DNA of 11,380 bases from Christensenella sp. (lineage in GTDB: Bacteria; Bacillota; Clostridia; Christensenellales; Maliibacteriaceae): contig JAHZHV010000080.1 of assembly GCA_019420085.1 (NCBI GenBank), forward strand, positions 7,099 to 18,478, read 5' to 3'. Positions 1 through 7,229 of this stretch are shown here, in pieces. The notes beneath the pieces are model-generated. The model was given only the letters and a program-made list of their open reading frames with translations, was not told the DNA's origin and did no database searches. Within the stretch, counting starts at the first letter, position 1. Every line of letters starts with the position of its first letter. The position numbers and the translations under genes were made by a program.

Positions 1-50
1 TGCTGCCACGCAGCATACGCCGGCCGGCAGGCGTATGCTGCGTGGCAGCA
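1..50. repeat. Perfect inverted repeat, 21-bp arms, 8-base loop, at the window edge
   Basis: Bases 1-21 are the exact reverse complement of bases 30-50, around the loop GGCCGGCA (22-29). The left arm starts at base 1, so the true arm may be longer than can be seen. The right arm reads as sensible MarR protein and the left arm does not. This favours a fold-back joint at a contig end over a functional hairpin. No T-run follows, so it is not a terminator. Confidence 0.9.
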
Positions 51-174
51 GGGATGCCGGCAGATGGAGACGAAGATGCTGGCGGGATTTTCGCAGCAGG
101 AACGGGAAATGTTTGCAGACTATTTGAGCAGGGCGTATCAGAATTTGCGGGCAGAGAAGGAGGATCGGTTATGA
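1..174 (+). CDS. MarR-family transcriptional regulator, C-terminal fragment (cut by window edge)
   Basis: The frame is open from base 1 to the TGA at 172-174 and gives about 57 residues. The readable part (from about base 19) begins AGRQAYAAW, then QMETKMLAGFS, EREMFADYL and a charged end. This matches the C-terminal dimerisation helices of MarR regulators, where an 'LT..GR' wing end is followed by a long helix and a 'ML.GFS..ER' turn. The wing and DNA-recognition helix would lie off the window. The stop overlaps the start of the following ABC gene (ATGA at 171-174), so the two are almost certainly co-transcribed and translationally coupled. By family precedent the regulator would repress the operon and release it when it binds a ligand. 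The first six codons (CCHAAY) do not look like MarR sequence and lie in the left arm of a perfect inverted repeat, so they may be a sequencing or assembly artefact. Confidence 0.75.
   Translation, partial: CCHAAYAGRQAYAAWQQGCRQMETKMLAGFSQQEREMFADYLSRAYQNLRAEKEDRL
155..163 (+). promoter_or_regulatory. Ribosome binding site that sets the start of the first ABC gene
   Basis: AGAAGGAGG lies 7 bases before the ATG at 171. It supports that start over an in-frame ATG at 42, which would add 43 residues lying entirely over the MarR coding region. The site itself sits inside the last codons of the regulator. Confidence 0.85.
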
Positions 175-1895
175 AAGAGCTGAAGCGGCTGTTTTCCTAT
201 CTTGGACCTTATCGACGGGATATGATGATCGGTGCTTTGCTGGTACTGATCGAGACGGTTTTTGAACTTGTCATTCCAGTGTTCATGGCGGACTTAATCG
301 ATGTCGGCGTAAAAAATCAGGATCTGCATTATGTCGTGGTCAAAGGCCTGCAGATGGGCGGCTGTGCGGTGCTTGCCCTGATTACGGGACTTTTGTATGC
401 GCGTTTTGCGGCGCGTGCTGCCTATGGATGGGCAGCGCGCATCCGACAGGCAGAATATGAAAAGGTACAGGACTATGCCTTCAGTAATCTGGATCATTTC
501 CAGACAGGATCGCTTGTTACGCGCATGACGACGGATGTGACGGTGCTGCAAAATGCCGTAAACGGCGGACTGCGGCCACTTGTGCGCAGCCCAGTGATGC
601 TGGTGATGGGACTGGGGCTTTCGTTCTGGATGAATGCACGTTTGGCGCTTATTTTCATTGTCTGTGCACCGGTACTTGCGGTTACGCTGTTTTGTGTGGT
701 GCGCAAGGTGGCGCCGATGTATGGACGGCTGCAAAAGGCGATGGATGCACTGAACAATGTTGTGCAGGAATCTCTTACAGCGATTCGTGCGGTCAAGGCC
801 TTTGTACGCGGAGCGTATGAGGAAGAGAAATTTCAGGATGTCAATACACAGCTGATGCAGACAAGTCAGCGTACGTTCCATTTCGCGGTATTAAATCTGC
901 CGGCGTTTCAATTCACGATGTATACGTCGGTTGTACTCATTCTGTGGTTTGGCGGGAATATGATCCTGCAAAGCAGGCTGGAAGTCGGAGAATTGACGGG
1001 CTTTTTAAGCTATGTATTGCAGGTTATGAATTCCTTCATGATGATTTCCAACGTATTCCTTCTTTTGACGCGCTCTTTGGCCAGCGCGCATCGCGTTGCC
1101 GAAGTGCTCGACGAACAGCCTGCCCTGACAAGCCCGCCGGAGGCGCTGCAGCAGGTGTGTGACGGACGCGTAGACTTTGAAGATGTATCGTTTAAATATC
1201 GTGCGGACGCGAAGGAATTTGCGTTGTCCGACGTCAATCTGCATATTGAAGCGGGGCAGACCATTGGAATTTTAGGCGGCACGGGTGCGGCAAAGACGAC
1301 GCTGGTACAGCTGATTCCGCGCCTGTATGATGTGGTGCAGGGCGTGGTAAAGGTCGGCGGACACGATGTGCGCGAGTATGACTTAAAGGCGCTTCGGGAT
1401 GCTGTGGGAATCGTATTGCAGAAAAATGTTCTTTTTTCCGGCACCGTGCGCGAGAACCTGCGCTGGGGCGATGCCAACGCCGATGATGCGGCGATGTGGG
1501 AGGCATGCCGCAAAGCCTGTGCAGATGAGTTCCTCAAGCGGATGCCGGATGGGCTGGATACGGACCTGGGACAGGGCGGCGCCAATGTTTCAGGCGGACA
1601 AAAACAGCGCCTTTGCATTGCGCGTGCACTGCTGAAGAAACCAAAGATTTTGATTTTTGATGATTCGACCAGCGCCGTGGATACCGCAACCGAGGCAAAG
1701 ATCCGTACAGCGCTTGCAAAGCTGGAAAGCGTGACCAAAATCATTATTGCACAGCGCATCACTTCTGTGATGCACGCCGACCGCATTGTCATTTTGGAGG
1801 ACGGCAAGGTGCATGCGGTGGGTACGCATGATACGCTGTTGGCCAGCGATCCGATTTATCAGGAAATCTATGCATCCCAGATGAAGGAGGCGTAA
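171..1895 (+). CDS. ABC multidrug exporter half-transporter, degenerate-site subunit (BmrC/TM287-like)
   Basis: A 574-residue fused membrane and ATPase half-transporter. Residues 1 to about 310 form the six-helix exporter membrane domain, and the ATPase domain starts near 334. The Walker A loop is GGTGAAKTT (369-377), with alanine where the last glycine before lysine is usual. The Q-loop is Q417 and the signature is VSGGQ (473-477). Walker B is ILIFDD, with D498 in place of the catalytic glutamate, and the switch (H-loop) residue is Q528 instead of histidine. These changes are known from the non-hydrolytic site of heterodimeric exporters such as BmrCD, LmrCD and TM287/288, so this subunit should work only with the next gene product. 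It starts inside the stop of the MarR gene and ends 4 bases before its partner. Substrate is unknown; export of drugs or other hydrophobic compounds is inferred from the family and the MarR linkage. Confidence 0.93.
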   Translation: MKELKRLFSYLGPYRRDMMIGALLVLIETVFELVIPVFMADLIDVGVKNQDLHYVVVKGLQMGGCAVLALITGLLYARFAARAAYGWAARIRQAEYEKVQDYAFSNLDHFQTGSLVTRMTTDVTVLQNAVNGGLRPLVRSPVMLVMGLGLSFWMNARLALIFIVCAPVLAVTLFCVVRKVAPMYGRLQKAMDALNNVVQESLTAIRAVKAFVRGAYEEEKFQDVNTQLMQTSQRTFHFAVLNLPAFQFTMYTSVVLILWFGGNMILQSRLEVGELTGFLSYVLQVMNSFMMISNVFLLLTRSLASAHRVAEVLDEQPALTSPPEALQQVCDGRVDFEDVSFKYRADAKEFALSDVNLHIEAGQTIGILGGTGAAKTTLVQLIPRLYDVVQGVVKVGGHDVREYDLKALRDAVGIVLQKNVLFSGTVRENLRWGDANADDAAMWEACRKACADEFLKRMPDGLDTDLGQGGANVSGGQKQRLCIARALLKKPKILIFDDSTSAVDTATEAKIRTALAKLESVTKIIIAQRITSVMHADRIVILEDGKVHAVGTHDTLLASDPIYQEIYASQMKEA

Positions 1896-1899
1896 AACA

Positions 1900-3708
1900 A
1901 TGGCAGCTCGTCAGTTAAGCGGAAAAAAGCCCAAGAATCTTGGCTATACGCTGCGCACCCTGATGTTTTATCTGGGACGGCATAAGTATTTGCTTTTGAT
2001 TGTAGCGGTTTTGGTTACGGTCAGTGCGCTTGCCAATTTATTGGGGACATATATGATTCGTCCGATTGTAAATCACCTGGCAGATGGAGATATCCACACG
2101 CTGCTGGGCGGCGTCGCACTGACGGCGGCAATCTATCTTTGCGGTGCGCTGGCATCGTTTGGGTATACGCAGACGATGGTGCGGGCGGCGCAGAAGGTGC
2201 TGTTTGACATTCGGCGTGATCTGTTCGGTCATTTGCAGAAACTGCCGCTTCGTTTCTTTGACAGCCGGCGTCACGGCGATGTGATGAGCTATTTTACAAA
2301 CGACGTGGATACCATCTCGGATGCGCTGAATAACAGCTTTGCCATGGTGATTCAAAGCTTCATTCAGGTGGTAGGCACGCTGACAATGCTTTTCATCTTG
2401 AATTGGCGTCTGACATTGATTGTGGCCGTGTGCTATGTGGCGATGTTTGCGTATATTCGCTACAGCGGAAAGCGAAGCAAGGCGTATTATCAGAAACAGC
2501 AGGCGTATCTGGGCGATCTGGACGGCTACATCGAAGAGATGGTAGCGGGACAGAAAGTTGTCAAAGTCTTTAACTACGAACAGGAAAACCTGCGCCGTTT
2601 CCGGCAGAAGAACGAGGATCTGCGCAAGGCGGGTACGGGCGCGCAGGCGTATGCGGCGACGATGATTCCGGCGGTGGTCAGTCTGTCGTATATCAATTAT
2701 GCGATCGTCGCCGCGCTTGGCGGTTACATGGCCATGAAGGGCCTGACGGATGTCGGCAGCCTGGCAAGTTATCTGGTTTTTGTGCGGCAGGCCGCTATGC
2801 CCATCAATCAGTTTACGCAGCAGAGCAACTTCCTTCTGGCGGCGCTTGCAGGCGCGGAGCGCATTTTTGAAGCGATGGATCTGCCGGCGGAAAAGGATGC
2901 GGGTCAGGTTGAACTGGTCAAAACCGCACAGGGGCAATGGGAATGGAAAAAACCAGACGGACAGATGGTTCCGCTGCGCGGGGACGTCCGCTTCAACGAT
3001 GTGACGTTCGGATACAGCGCACGCCATCCGATTTTAAAACACATCAGCCTGTATGCAAAGCCGGGGCAGAAAATTGCGTTTGTCGGCTCTACCGGCGCGG
3101 GCAAGACGACGATTACAAACCTGATCAACCGGTTCTATGACGTACAGGAAGGAACCGTAACCTATGACGGTATCGATGTACGCCAGATCCGCAAGGATGA
3201 TCTGCGCCGCTCACTGGGTATGGTGCTGCAGGATACGCATCTTTTTACCGGTACGATTGCACAGAACATTCGCTTCGGGAAACTGGATGCGACGATGCAG
3301 GAGGTGGAGCAGGCGGCGCGCATTGCCAATGCCGATTCCTTTATCCGCCGTCTGCCGCATGGCTACGATACCATGGTGACGGCGGACGGGGCAAATTTGT
3401 CGCAGGGCCAGCGCCAGCTGCTTGCTATTGCCCGTGCGGCGATAGAGGACCCGCCGGTGCTGATTCTGGATGAGGCGACGTCATCCATTGACACGCGGAC
3501 CGAAGCGCTCATCGAAAAAGGGATGGATCGCCTGATGCAGGGACGCACGGTGTTTGTCATTGCGCACAGGCTCTCTACGGTGCGAAATGCCGACGCCATT
3601 ATGGTTTTGGAGCAGGGGCAGATTGTCGAGCGCGGCAGTCATGACGATCTGCTGGCGCAAAAAGGTGAATACTATCAGCTGTATCACGGCATGTTTGAAC
3701 TGTCCTGA
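1900..3708 (+). CDS. ABC multidrug exporter half-transporter, catalytic-site subunit (BmrD/TM288-like)
   Basis: A 602-residue exporter half-transporter. The membrane domain covers about residues 25-325 and includes the NDVDTISDALNN coupling region near 134-145. A roughly 30-residue linker rich in charged residues and Trp (about 332-362) leads into the ATPase domain. All catalytic elements are intact: Walker A GSTGAGKTT (396-404), Q444, signature LSQGQ (500-504), Walker B LILDE with E525, and H556 in the H-loop. It therefore supplies the working Walker A and B of the hydrolytic site, with the VSGGQ signature coming from the preceding subunit. A ribosome site AAGGAGG (1884-1890) lies in the last codons of the upstream gene, 9 bases before the ATG. 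The two genes are an operon under the MarR gene at the left edge, ended by the terminator at 3735-3775. Transport substrate cannot be read from the sequence. Confidence 0.94.
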   Translation: MAARQLSGKKPKNLGYTLRTLMFYLGRHKYLLLIVAVLVTVSALANLLGTYMIRPIVNHLADGDIHTLLGGVALTAAIYLCGALASFGYTQTMVRAAQKVLFDIRRDLFGHLQKLPLRFFDSRRHGDVMSYFTNDVDTISDALNNSFAMVIQSFIQVVGTLTMLFILNWRLTLIVAVCYVAMFAYIRYSGKRSKAYYQKQQAYLGDLDGYIEEMVAGQKVVKVFNYEQENLRRFRQKNEDLRKAGTGAQAYAATMIPAVVSLSYINYAIVAALGGYMAMKGLTDVGSLASYLVFVRQAAMPINQFTQQSNFLLAALAGAERIFEAMDLPAEKDAGQVELVKTAQGQWEWKKPDGQMVPLRGDVRFNDVTFGYSARHPILKHISLYAKPGQKIAFVGSTGAGKTTITNLINRFYDVQEGTVTYDGIDVRQIRKDDLRRSLGMVLQDTHLFTGTIAQNIRFGKLDATMQEVEQAARIANADSFIRRLPHGYDTMVTADGANLSQGQRQLLAIARAAIEDPPVLILDEATSSIDTRTEALIEKGMDRLMQGRTVFVIAHRLSTVRNADAIMVLEQGQIVERGSHDDLLAQKGEYYQLYHGMFELS

Positions 3709-3734
3709 AAAAACAATGCCTGCGCTGTAAATGC

Positions 3735-3775
3735 AAAAATGGGCGCTCCCCAGGCAGGGGAACGCCCATTTTTTT
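3735..3775. terminator. Bidirectional intrinsic terminator between the ABC operon and the EFR1 gene
   Basis: Two stem segments, AAAAATGGGCG (3735-3745) with its complement at 3763-3773, and TCCCC (3747-3751) with GGGGA (3757-3761), are separated by one C/A mismatch and closed by a 5-base loop. On the + strand the stem runs into seven T's (3769-3775). On the - strand the A-run at 3735-3739 supplies the U tail. It can end both converging transcripts. Confidence 0.9.
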
Positions 3776-3798
3776 GAATCCCGAAAGGAAAAATACTG

Positions 3799-4542
3799 TT
3801 ATAACGGACATACATAGCGTGTTTTGCCGCGCGTCAGACGGCCGTATTCGATGGCCTGCACGGGACAGCGGTTGATACAGGCGGTGCATTGGGTGCAATG
3901 ATTTCCCCATACGGGCCTGTTGTCGTGCATATGGATATTGCAAAGCGGACATACGCGGCTGCAAAGGCCGCAGCCTGTGCAAAGCGATGTGGCGGAGAAC
4001 CCGTTTTTGCGCGTCATCAGATAAAACCCGTTGTTGATGGGACCGGATTTGAGACGATCCAGAAACGTTGCCTTTTGCATCGGGAAGCCCTGATGGGATA
4101 AGATGCGCGCCGCCGCTTCCTGAATGGACGCGCGTGCGGCGTCTAGGATCTGCAGCGCCTGCGGCTGCTGCGGTGCACGGGAGAAGAGAATATAATTGTT
4201 GGGCATGACGACCGGCATCACACCGCGCAGTGTCCAGCGTTTTGCGCTGCACAGCGTTTGCAGCGCAGCGGCGGCGTTGCCGATTTCTTCCCCGCAGGTC
4301 AGAACAAAATACGCATCTGTGCTGCCGGTAAAGGCCGTATCCTGTAAAAACTGCAAAAAGACACGCGGCGCCTGCCAGCTGTAGACGGGGCAGACAAAGA
4401 CCCATGGCTTATGCGAGTCAAAAGACGCCTGCGCCTCCCCGCGCAGGAAGGGGAGGACATCCGTTGCTTCATCATCCAGCAGCTGCGCCAGCATGCGGGC
4501 GCAATAACGGCTGTTTCCGGTTGCCGAAAAAAATAAAATCAC
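3799..4542 (-). CDS. EFR1-family protein: flavodoxin-like domain fused to a 2[4Fe-4S] ferredoxin
   Basis: A 247-residue, probably soluble redox protein. The N-terminus carries a flavodoxin-type phosphate loop, FSATGNS (5-11), followed by a Rossmann-like pattern including PWVFVCPVYSW (46-56) and LTCGEE (81-86), so FMN binding is likely. The C-terminus has two cysteine clusters: C188-C191-C194-C198 and C216-C219-C222-C226, each followed by proline, as in bacterial ferredoxins with two [4Fe-4S] clusters. This order matches the EFR1 family of clostridial proteins, whose electron donors and acceptors are largely unknown. The start is GTG at 4540-4542, because AAAGGAGG (complement 4552-4559) lies 9 bases upstream and the phosphate loop follows at once. 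It has its own promoter and terminator and appears to be a single-gene unit. A role in electron transfer is inferred; partners are not visible here. Confidence 0.9.
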   Translation of the reverse strand: MILFFSATGNSRYCARMLAQLLDDEATDVLPFLRGEAQASFDSHKPWVFVCPVYSWQAPRVFLQFLQDTAFTGSTDAYFVLTCGEEIGNAAAALQTLCSAKRWTLRGVMPVVMPNNYILFSRAPQQPQALQILDAARASIQEAAARILSHQGFPMQKATFLDRLKSGPINNGFYLMTRKNGFSATSLCTGCGLCSRVCPLCNIHMHDNRPVWGNHCTQCTACINRCPVQAIEYGRLTRGKTRYVCPL

Positions 4543-4589
4543 GGCGATGCGCCTCCTTTATCGGATTGACCGGTATCGGCCTTAAGAAT

Positions 4590-4619
4590 AGTATACCAGC
4601 GCGGGGAACTGGAAAACAA
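4590..4619 (-). promoter_or_regulatory. Sigma-A promoter for the EFR1 gene
   Basis: On the - strand a TATACT -10 box (4590-4595) lies 18 bases downstream of a TTGTTT -35 box (4614-4619). It would give a leader of about 40 bases before the GTG start, with the ribosome site inside it. It lies downstream of the malQ terminator, which makes the EFR1 gene an independent unit. Confidence 0.65.
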
Positions 4620-4693
4620 GAAAATGCTGTAAAGATGTTATGTGTATTTTATGAACCATTTGTGTCAAAATCATGCCATGACGGACGGCATAG

Positions 4694-4728
4694 AAAAAAG
4701 AACGCAGATTAAAGGCACCTGCGTTCTT
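4694..4728 (-). terminator. Intrinsic terminator of malQ
   Basis: The perfect 10-bp stem AAGAACGCAG (4698-4707) pairs with 4719-4728 around an 11-base loop. In the malQ direction the stem is followed by a run of T's (A's at 4694-4699 on the + strand). It lies 37 bases past the malQ stop codon and before the EFR1 promoter. Confidence 0.88.
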
Positions 4729-4764
4729 CTTTTGCATGGGGATATCAGCGTGCGGAATGTCCGT

Positions 4765-6204
4765 TTATAACCGCGCGTAGGTCTGCGTCATGGCGTGGAT
4801 GCGTGCAGCCAGTTCGTCCGTCAGTACGCCCCGGCGCATGCGCCATTGCCAGTTTCCCTGCGTGGTAGCAGGCGTGTTCATGCGCGCTTCGGCGCCCAGC
4901 TGCAGCCAGTCCTGCATGCTGGAGATAAAAAGATCCGCTACGCTCATCATGCCGGCGCGCAGCAAGGCATCCACAGACGCTTCGCCCAGATACTGCGCGG
5001 CAAAGCGTGCGTCATCGCCGCATTCATGCAGCCACTGTGCTGCGGTCATATTGTCGTGTGTGCCGACGTATACGACGCAGTTTTTGATATGGTTGTGCGG
5101 CAGATATGAAGAATTCGCACCGGGTGTGAAGGCAAATTCCAGAATTTTCATCCCGGGCCAACCGGATTGAGTCAGCAGCTGATGTACGTCATCGGTCAGG
5201 ATGCCAAGATCCTCGGCAATGATCTGCGTATGAATCAGCGCCATGCCCGGGCCCTTTTCCCAGTGCCCGTTGCGTGCTGTTTCCTCACCGTAGGGAATGC
5301 TCCAGTAACTTGCCAGCGCGCGGAAGTGATCGATGCGCACCGCGTCAAACAATTCCGCCTGCGCCGCCATGCGGGTGCGCCACCATGCATAGTTATCCTC
5401 ACGCATGGCGTCCCAGTTGTAAAGCGGCGAACCCCAAAGCTGCCCGTCGGCAGAAAAGTAGTCCGGCGGTACACCCGATACCGCCTCGGGCCGGCAGGCG
5501 TCATCCATCTGGAACATCTTCGGAGAAGCCCACACATCAGCCGAGTCGTACGGCACGTAAATGGGCAGATCCCCAATGACGCGGATGCCCAGTTCCTTTA
5601 AATAGAAGCGCAGCTGGCTCCACTGGGTGCGAAACAGCATCTGCAAAAAGGCATGGAAACGCATTTCCTGCGCAAGCTCCTGACGCGCCTGCGAAAGCGC
5701 CTGTGCCTGGCGCGTGCGCAGCGGTTCGTCCCATTCATACCATGGACGCATGCCGCTTTTTTCACGGATAGCCATATACAGGCAGTAATCATCCAGCCAT
5801 GCGGCATGTTCTTCGATAAATTCGTCCAGTTCCCGCGCGGCGTGCGGCGTGATGCGGGAAAAGGCCGTTTGCAAAAGTCCCATGCGGTTGGCGGCCAGTT
5901 TTTCGTAATCCACATGTTCGGGATCGGACCCGAAGTCCGTGCGCGCAAGCTCGTCAACCGTCAGATATCCCATATGTGCCAGGGTATCCAGATCGATAAA
6001 GTACGGATTGCCGGCAAAGGAGGAATAGGTCTGATACGGAGAATCGCCCCAACCGGTCGGGCCAAGGGGCAGAACCTGCCAGTAAGTCTGCCCGCTTTTA
6101 TGCAGAAATGCGGCAAAATCATAGGCGGGAAGTCCCAACGTGCCGATTCCATGTCGGGAATAAAGACTGGAAATGTGCAGCAAAACGCCGCTTGCTCGTT
6201 TCAT
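4765..6204 (-). CDS. malQ: 4-alpha-glucanotransferase (amylomaltase, GH77)
   Basis: A 479-residue short-form amylomaltase that moves alpha-1,4-glucan segments between maltodextrins in the cytoplasm, serving maltose and glycogen use. The GH77 landmarks are in order: LPLGPTGWGDSPYQTYS (45-61), GDLPIYVPYDSADVW (211-225), FDAVRIDHFRA with nucleophile D292 (286-296), IIAEDLG with acid/base E331 (328-334), and GTHDN with D384 (381-385). AGGAGG (complement 6210-6215) stands 5 bases before the ATG. The stretch from KGPG (317-320) to IIAEDLG seems some 8-10 residues shorter than I remember for the family, which may be a trimmed surface loop; the catalytic residues are unaffected. It has its own promoter (6250-6278) and terminator. 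No other maltose or glycogen gene is in the window. Confidence 0.95.
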   Translation of the reverse strand: MKRASGVLLHISSLYSRHGIGTLGLPAYDFAAFLHKSGQTYWQVLPLGPTGWGDSPYQTYSSFAGNPYFIDLDTLAHMGYLTVDELARTDFGSDPEHVDYEKLAANRMGLLQTAFSRITPHAARELDEFIEEHAAWLDDYCLYMAIREKSGMRPWYEWDEPLRTRQAQALSQARQELAQEMRFHAFLQMLFRTQWSQLRFYLKELGIRVIGDLPIYVPYDSADVWASPKMFQMDDACRPEAVSGVPPDYFSADGQLWGSPLYNWDAMREDNYAWWRTRMAAQAELFDAVRIDHFRALASYWSIPYGEETARNGHWEKGPGMALIHTQIIAEDLGILTDDVHQLLTQSGWPGMKILEFAFTPGANSSYLPHNHIKNCVVYVGTHDNMTAAQWLHECGDDARFAAQYLGEASVDALLRAGMMSVADLFISSMQDWLQLGAEARMNTPATTQGNWQWRMRRGVLTDELAARIHAMTQTYARL

Positions 6205-6249
6205 GAAAACCTCCTGATAAAATGCGTGATGACACAGTCTATTGCTTTT

Positions 6250-6278
6250 ATTATACGGATTTGTGTTTCAAGGGTCAA
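6250..6278 (-). promoter_or_regulatory. Sigma-A promoter of malQ, partly inside the upstream gene
   Basis: On the - strand TTGACC (6273-6278) and a perfect TATAAT (6250-6255) are 17 bases apart, close to the sigma-A consensus. The -35 box falls in the Ile-Asp-Pro codons that end the leucine-rich repeat gene, and the spacer covers that gene's stop codon. The predicted leader is about 38 bases. No clear operator or catabolite-repression (cre) palindrome was recognised next to it. Confidence 0.8.
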
Positions 6279-7185
6279 TTTCATCTAGCAGGCGCATTGC
6301 CGTGCAAATCGTGTCCGCATCCAGCATTGTACGCATGCGTGCGACATAAGCGCGTGCGCTGCCTGCATCCGCTGATATGATGGCGCGCAGACGCACGCCC
6401 TGCGCGGCGTCAAGCCCGTAGGGAAACGCCAGGCGAAACAGTGCCGCCGGCGCGCTGCGGATACTGCGGTCAAAGGCGGGCAGTTTGCGCATGAGTGCGA
6501 TGGCGTCGGGCGGCGCATCAAAAACGCGATGTTCCGGTCCGGTCGGATGACGGCGTATGACGTGGCAGAGTTGGGGACAGTCCCAGAATGCACTGGCGCG
6601 AAGACGCAGCGAAGGTGTATTCGGTAAAATGACCAGCCGAAGGTTGGGGCAATGACAAAATGCATCCCGTCCAAGATACGAAACCGTATCGGGAAGCTCG
6701 ATGCGGGAGATGGCGCAGCGTGCAAAACAGCCGTCCCGAATGGCCGTAAGGGACGATGCGATGTGCACGCGGCGCAGACGCACACAGCCGGAAAAGGCGC
6801 TTGCGCCAAGTTCTGCAACGGAAGCGGGAATGAAGGCGCTTTCCATCGATATGCAGTCTTCAAAACAGGAATTCCCAATGATGCGTACGCCATCCGGCAG
6901 CTGCGCGGTAAGAAGTCCCGTGCGGGCAAACGCACGTTCGCCAAGTACCCGCACGCCGGGCGGAAGGATGATATGCCCAAGGTTTTGGCAATCTGCAAAC
7001 GCATCTTCGCAAAGCAGACGCAGCGCCTTTGAAAAACGCACAAGCCGAAGACGCCTGCATCGTGCAAATGCATGTGCGCCGACGCTGCGCGTATGGGGAA
7101 GGTACAGATACCGCGCCGTGCGCGATGCGCGAAAAGCAGCGTCCGGGATGTGTCGCAGCGCTTCGCAGTCATTGGAAACAGTCAT
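6268..7185 (-). CDS. BspA-like leucine-rich repeat protein (LRR_5 type), cytoplasmic, with a C-terminal non-repeat domain
   Basis: A 305-residue protein. Residues 10 to about 212 hold nine repeats of about 22-23 residues, each marked by an aromatic pair such as AF or CF followed by a cysteine or similar residue (near 17, 39, 62, 85, 107, 130, 153, 175 and 199), with 'LP..V..LG..AF' spacing. This is the BspA or Treponema-type leucine-rich repeat, a curved protein-binding scaffold. There is no signal peptide, membrane segment or wall anchor, so unlike surface BspA proteins it should stay in the cytoplasm. The tail (about 225-305) is not repetitive, looks helical, and contains LFRLAFPYGLDA (249-260); I recall similar ends on other clostridial repeat proteins. 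The ATG at 7183-7185 has AGGAGG (complement 7198-7203) 12 bases upstream, a rather long gap, but an in-frame TAG just upstream rules out a longer form. Ligand and role are unknown. Confidence 0.85.
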   Translation of the reverse strand: MTVSNDCEALRHIPDAAFRASRTARYLYLPHTRSVGAHAFARCRRLRLVRFSKALRLLCEDAFADCQNLGHIILPPGVRVLGERAFARTGLLTAQLPDGVRIIGNSCFEDCISMESAFIPASVAELGASAFSGCVRLRRVHIASSLTAIRDGCFARCAISRIELPDTVSYLGRDAFCHCPNLRLVILPNTPSLRLRASAFWDCPQLCHVIRRHPTGPEHRVFDAPPDAIALMRKLPAFDRSIRSAPAALFRLAFPYGLDAAQGVRLRAIISADAGSARAYVARMRTMLDADTICTAMRLLDEIDP

Positions 7186-7223
7186 ACCGGCGTCTATCCT
7201 CCTTTCCCCAAAAAGATGCGTCT

Positions 7224-7229
7224 ATTATA
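7224..7229 (-). promoter_or_regulatory. Candidate -10 box for the leucine-rich repeat gene
   Basis: A perfect TATAAT on the - strand lies about 38 bases before the start codon. The expected -35 position has only weak matches (TGTTTT at a 17-base distance), and there is no TGn extension. It is either a weak promoter or needs an activator. Confidence 0.5.

Noticed and set aside
42..170. In-frame upstream extension of the first ABC gene (start at 42)
   Set aside because: It overlaps the MarR reading frame, encodes no family-like sequence, and the ATG at 171 has a well-placed AGAAGGAGG.
2038..3027. Long open frame (329 codons) on the - strand opposite the second ABC gene
   Set aside because: It is antisense to a clear exporter gene, has no recognisable domain, and its composition (many His, Arg, Gln) is typical of the reverse reading of a coding sequence.
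3260..3420. LSQGQ signature of the second ABC subunit as a damaged motif
   Set aside because: From family knowledge this form is normal in the catalytic partner of heterodimeric exporters and is followed by the usual RQLLAIARA.
3599..4405. Open frame of 268 codons on the - strand overlapping the EFR1 gene and the end of the ABC operon
   Set aside because: It crosses a strong terminator and lies in another frame of the EFR1 gene; the EFR1 frame carries all cluster cysteines and the flavodoxin loop.
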